6,495 nucleotides of DNA from Candidatus Sigynarchaeota archaeon (lineage in GTDB: Archaea > Asgardarchaeota > Lokiarchaeia > Sigynarchaeales > Sigynarchaeaceae): positions 1 to 6,495 of the forward strand of contig JAUQYW010000666.1 in the NCBI GenBank assembly GCA_030587525.1, in the 5' to 3' direction. The notes below the pieces were generated by a model, which saw only the letters and a list, made by a program, of their open reading frames with translations, did not search any database and was not told the origin of the DNA. A program made the translations under genes and the position numbers. This document shows, piece after piece, positions 4,323-6,495 of this stretch (within the stretch, counting starts at the first letter, position 1; each line of letters opens with the position of its first letter).

Positions 4323-6392
4323 ATGCATAGTATTGAAGGTATAAGAGTCAATGTGAACAACGTGGATGTCATGAATGATCGATCGTCGATAAAGGAAAGT
4401 CGTCTTTACGCGTTCTTCTTTCGATTCGCCAAGGCCATCATCGTCTTGAATGTCACGTTCTTGAGCATCGAGCTCGTCTATGCTTTCGTTTTCACCCGGC
4501 TCGCGTTTCCATACCTGCCATTAACGTACACGTGGCAATTCCTCATCTATGCAGCGGCGTTCATCGTCGCCGGCGCGTGGCTCGTGAGGTATATCAAGAA
4601 CCCGTACATCGTGTGGGTCTACATCGGGCTCATTATCGTGTATGCGGTCTTGCGGAACGATCATTCCCTTGCCTCTTCGCTGACGAAATACTGGTTCCGG
4701 TGGATTTTTCCCGTCGATACATTGCGAGATGCATCCCCGAGCTTCTTGTATTTAGAAGAGCACGCGTTTGATGATGGTATCCGGCTCGAGTTTTTCCAGA
4801 TCTTCGTGAATTATCCATTTGCCTCGATCTGGGGGCTCGTGACATCGGGCTTGCTCTACCTCGTCCTCGTCATCACGTTCGTCGTCCAGATTTTTTCCCT
4901 CGTGCGATTGATATCGTTGAATATCAAGCAAAAGGTCCGCGGGTACAAGTTACTTGAAAGAAGCGCGTTTTTTATGCAAACGCACTTGCATGGGCAGCGC
5001 GGGCTGCGACAATTCTTTCACAAGCGCGAGATCGCCCTCATGCTCTTCCCCCTCATCGCGTTGAGCGTCGTAGATTTGGCGAACTTGCACGGCTTCGGCC
5101 GAACGATCCAGGTAACGCCAGGTACAAGCCAGATCTCGTTGAGCTTGTACGAGATGCCGCAAGAACTCGCGAAAGCTATGATGAACAAGACATGGATCGA
5201 AAACACGACCGAGGGTCAGCAATTCATGATGCAGCTCGGGCGCTACAATTTCACCGTCTACACGCACATCAGCCCTGCCGACATCAGCACACCATCCGGA
5301 TGTGAAAATTGGACGAAGTACATTGAATACTTGTGGTCTTACAACGTGCGGGTTAGCATTGACGGCTGGTGCAATATCAAGTATTATTACGCGAGCTGGC
5401 TGCCGATGTTCAAGGCCATCGTGAATTTCCGCACGAATTCCACGTACAAGAGCCGATTGACCGGCCTGGCCGGGGTTTCGGGAGATTTCGAGTCGGATCA
5501 CCCGACGGGCTTGAATGTCAGCTTGTACAACGATGTCAAGCAGAACGTGACCGGCGAGATTGCATGGATGCGCCAGCAGCTTGCTGATGCTGGCTTGGGT
5601 CGTGCTGATTTCAAGTTTGGCTCGATCAGCGGCGTGTATATGGATGGCATCGATGGTGATGACGACATCTCCATGCTGCACGAGGGATGGTTCCCGCTGG
5701 ATTACGATTTCGACGCCCCCATGTTCTACAAGGATGGCATCTGGATAAGCCAGCTGAACTTGTATTTCACCTTGCAGAACTGGACGTTGCCCCGTATATG
5801 CCACAATGCCGAAAAAAGGGTCTTGCTCGGCATCACCGGCCGTGCCCGGTACCAGGCCCGGTTCGGTATCGAAGCGATTGTCAAGGAGATCAACCTAGCG
5901 CGGAGCTGGGGCGTGGTAGACGTGGGATTCTTCCTCGGCCCGACATCCTCGGACTTTCAAGGTTTGTTTGACGTGTTCGTGGGGGCACAAGGAATGCTCA
6001 ATGGCTCGCACGTCAACATCAACCGCAGCAATCTCCTTGACGTGCTTATGCAAGCCGTGTACAAGAACGAGACGTTCACCATCGAAGAACGGTCATTGCC
6101 CGAAATCTTGCCAGAAGACCAGCTCGGCACGACCGCGAACAACATGGCGACCGAGTTCCGAGACAACTCGAACCTGGATTTTATGAACTTGCTGAACCCT
6201 TTCGGCGAGCTTTATAATGACTTGTTTTACAACCTCGACCACGGGTTCAGCTTTTCGTCCGTTGCCGCCATCATCGCCATCGTAGCCGTCGTGGTGTTCT
6301 TAGCGTTCAAGCAAATAACGCGATTGATCGTGTCAGCCGTGAAAAAGCTGATGAAGGCAAGGAAGGAACCGTATAAGTCATTTCCTTCTTGA
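4323..6392 (+). CDS. Membrane-anchored protein with external TIM-barrel (GH18-like) domain, copy 2
   Basis: A 689-residue paralogue of the preceding protein with the same plan: helices at about 36-58, 71-90, 94-111, 168-195 and 236-256; a basic cytoplasmic loop at 196-235; an external domain at 257-644 with 11 sequons (residues 288-582); a C-terminal helix at 645-665; and a tail rich in Lys/Arg. It differs in an extra hydrophilic stretch at 112-165 between helices 3 and 4. Strand-like segments fall at 308-315, 341-348, 363-370, 382-390, 429-436, 461-469, 498-504 and 531-538. Strand 4 ends GVSGDFES with D388 and E390; the loop DGIDGDDD is at 441-448; strand 6 reads FDAPMFY; strand 8 reads VVDVGFFLG. 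These match copy 1 position by position, with shorter loops after strands 4 and 7. The likely role is a surface enzyme or binding protein for glycans, alone or paired with copy 1; this is inference. The start is uncertain: ATG 4371 (residue 17) gives a leader before helix 1 the same length as in copy 1 and has a TATA-like box, while ATG 4323 is the first in frame. Confidence 0.8.
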   Translation: MHSIEGIRVNVNNVDVMNDRSSIKESRLYAFFFRFAKAIIVLNVTFLSIELVYAFVFTRLAFPYLPLTYTWQFLIYAAAFIVAGAWLVRYIKNPYIVWVYIGLIIVYAVLRNDHSLASSLTKYWFRWIFPVDTLRDASPSFLYLEEHAFDDGIRLEFFQIFVNYPFASIWGLVTSGLLYLVLVITFVVQIFSLVRLISLNIKQKVRGYKLLERSAFFMQTHLHGQRGLRQFFHKREIALMLFPLIALSVVDLANLHGFGRTIQVTPGTSQISLSLYEMPQELAKAMMNKTWIENTTEGQQFMMQLGRYNFTVYTHISPADISTPSGCENWTKYIEYLWSYNVRVSIDGWCNIKYYYASWLPMFKAIVNFRTNSTYKSRLTGLAGVSGDFESDHPTGLNVSLYNDVKQNVTGEIAWMRQQLADAGLGRADFKFGSISGVYMDGIDGDDDISMLHEGWFPLDYDFDAPMFYKDGIWISQLNLYFTLQNWTLPRICHNAEKRVLLGITGRARYQARFGIEAIVKEINLARSWGVVDVGFFLGPTSSDFQGLFDVFVGAQGMLNGSHVNINRSNLLDVLMQAVYKNETFTIEERSLPEILPEDQLGTTANNMATEFRDNSNLDFMNLLNPFGELYNDLFYNLDHGFSFSSVAAIIAIVAVVVFLAFKQITRLIVSAVKKLMKARKEPYKSFPS
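4338..4345 (+). promoter_or_regulatory. TATA-like box inside the N-terminal codons of the second large gene
   Basis: GGTATAAG lies about 26 bases before 4368, which is three bases before an in-frame ATG at 4371. This would allow an independent, almost leaderless message starting at that ATG. Confidence 0.25.
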
Positions 6393-6410
6393 TGATGACC
6401 TTCATACAGG

Positions 6411-6420
6411 TACATAAATC
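6411..6420 (+). promoter_or_regulatory. Possible TATA box for the gene entering at the right edge
   Basis: TACATAAATC, centred near 6415, lies about 23 bases before ATG 6438 and could drive a leaderless message from it. It also sits directly ahead of ATG 6423, too close to serve that start. Confidence 0.35.
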
Positions 6421-6437
6421 ATATGCTAGTGACCGTG

Positions 6438-6495
6438 ATGGAACAAGATCCCGCTTCCTATTTCGACGTGCAAGGAAATCGCCAGAAAATAGTCG
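6438..6495 (+). CDS. N-terminal fragment of an unidentified gene, partial
   Basis: The frame is open to the window end. From ATG 6438 it reads MEQDPASYFDVQGNRQKIV; ATG 6423, in the same frame, would add MLVTV. The peptide is hydrophilic with no signal sequence or membrane helix, so a cytoplasmic protein is more likely than another membrane copy. A TATA-like box favours the 6438 start. It begins 45 bases after the stop of the second large gene and could belong to the same transcription unit. With 19 residues visible no family can be named. Confidence 0.45.
   Translation, partial: MEQDPASYFDVQGNRQKIV

Noticed and set aside
4950..5804. 284-codon open frame on the minus strand opposite the second large gene
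   Set aside because: It is antisense to the conserved barrel domain, and the plus-strand reading is supported by alignment with copy 1.
1695..6392. HAD-like gene and the two membrane genes as one operon
   Set aside because: Over 130 bases separate the HAD stop from the next start, with a candidate TATA box in between, and no functional link is visible.

Overview
The window reads as archaeal chromosome. It carries a stand-alone histone-fold gene of archaeal length, TATA-type promoter boxes at plausible distances from start codons, T-rich tracts instead of hairpin terminators, and membrane proteins whose external domains are dense in N-glycosylation sequons. The partial protein at the left edge ends in a single helix plus a Lys/Arg tail, as many archaeal surface proteins do. 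An Asgard-type archaeon is possible but not shown; nothing here fixes the phylum.

Left part (1-1354): the last codons of a membrane-anchored protein end at 95. A T-rich convergent terminator zone follows. A small four-helix membrane protein lies on the minus strand (203-592), with a TATA box placed for a leaderless GTG start. Bases 593-1354 have no convincing intact gene. They hold short minus-strand open stretches that look like eroded coding sequence, five same-strand copies of ACCGNTTT, a tandem 10-mer, a nested hairpin and the histone promoter.

Middle (1355-2207): an archaeal histone (1364-1582) with a T-rich terminator, then a HAD-fold protein (1695-2207) whose first motif reads DFHGV, so the usual second Asp is His.

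Right part (2361-6392): two large tandem membrane proteins of 643 and 689 residues share one plan: five N-terminal helices, a basic cytoplasmic loop between helices 4 and 5, a roughly 400-residue external domain with 12 or 11 sequons, one C-terminal helix and a basic tail. By eye both external domains give the same eight-strand series. It includes a D-x-E at the end of strand 4, a DG(I/L)D(G/N)D acidic loop after strand 5, and a P-M-x-Y strand 6. This resembles TIM-barrel glycosidases of the GH18 type. I read them as diverged paralogues, probably cotranscribed, forming a surface-anchored pair that may act on or bind glycans. This pair is the main candidate for something undescribed. A further gene begins at the right edge (6438 or 6423) and runs out of the window.
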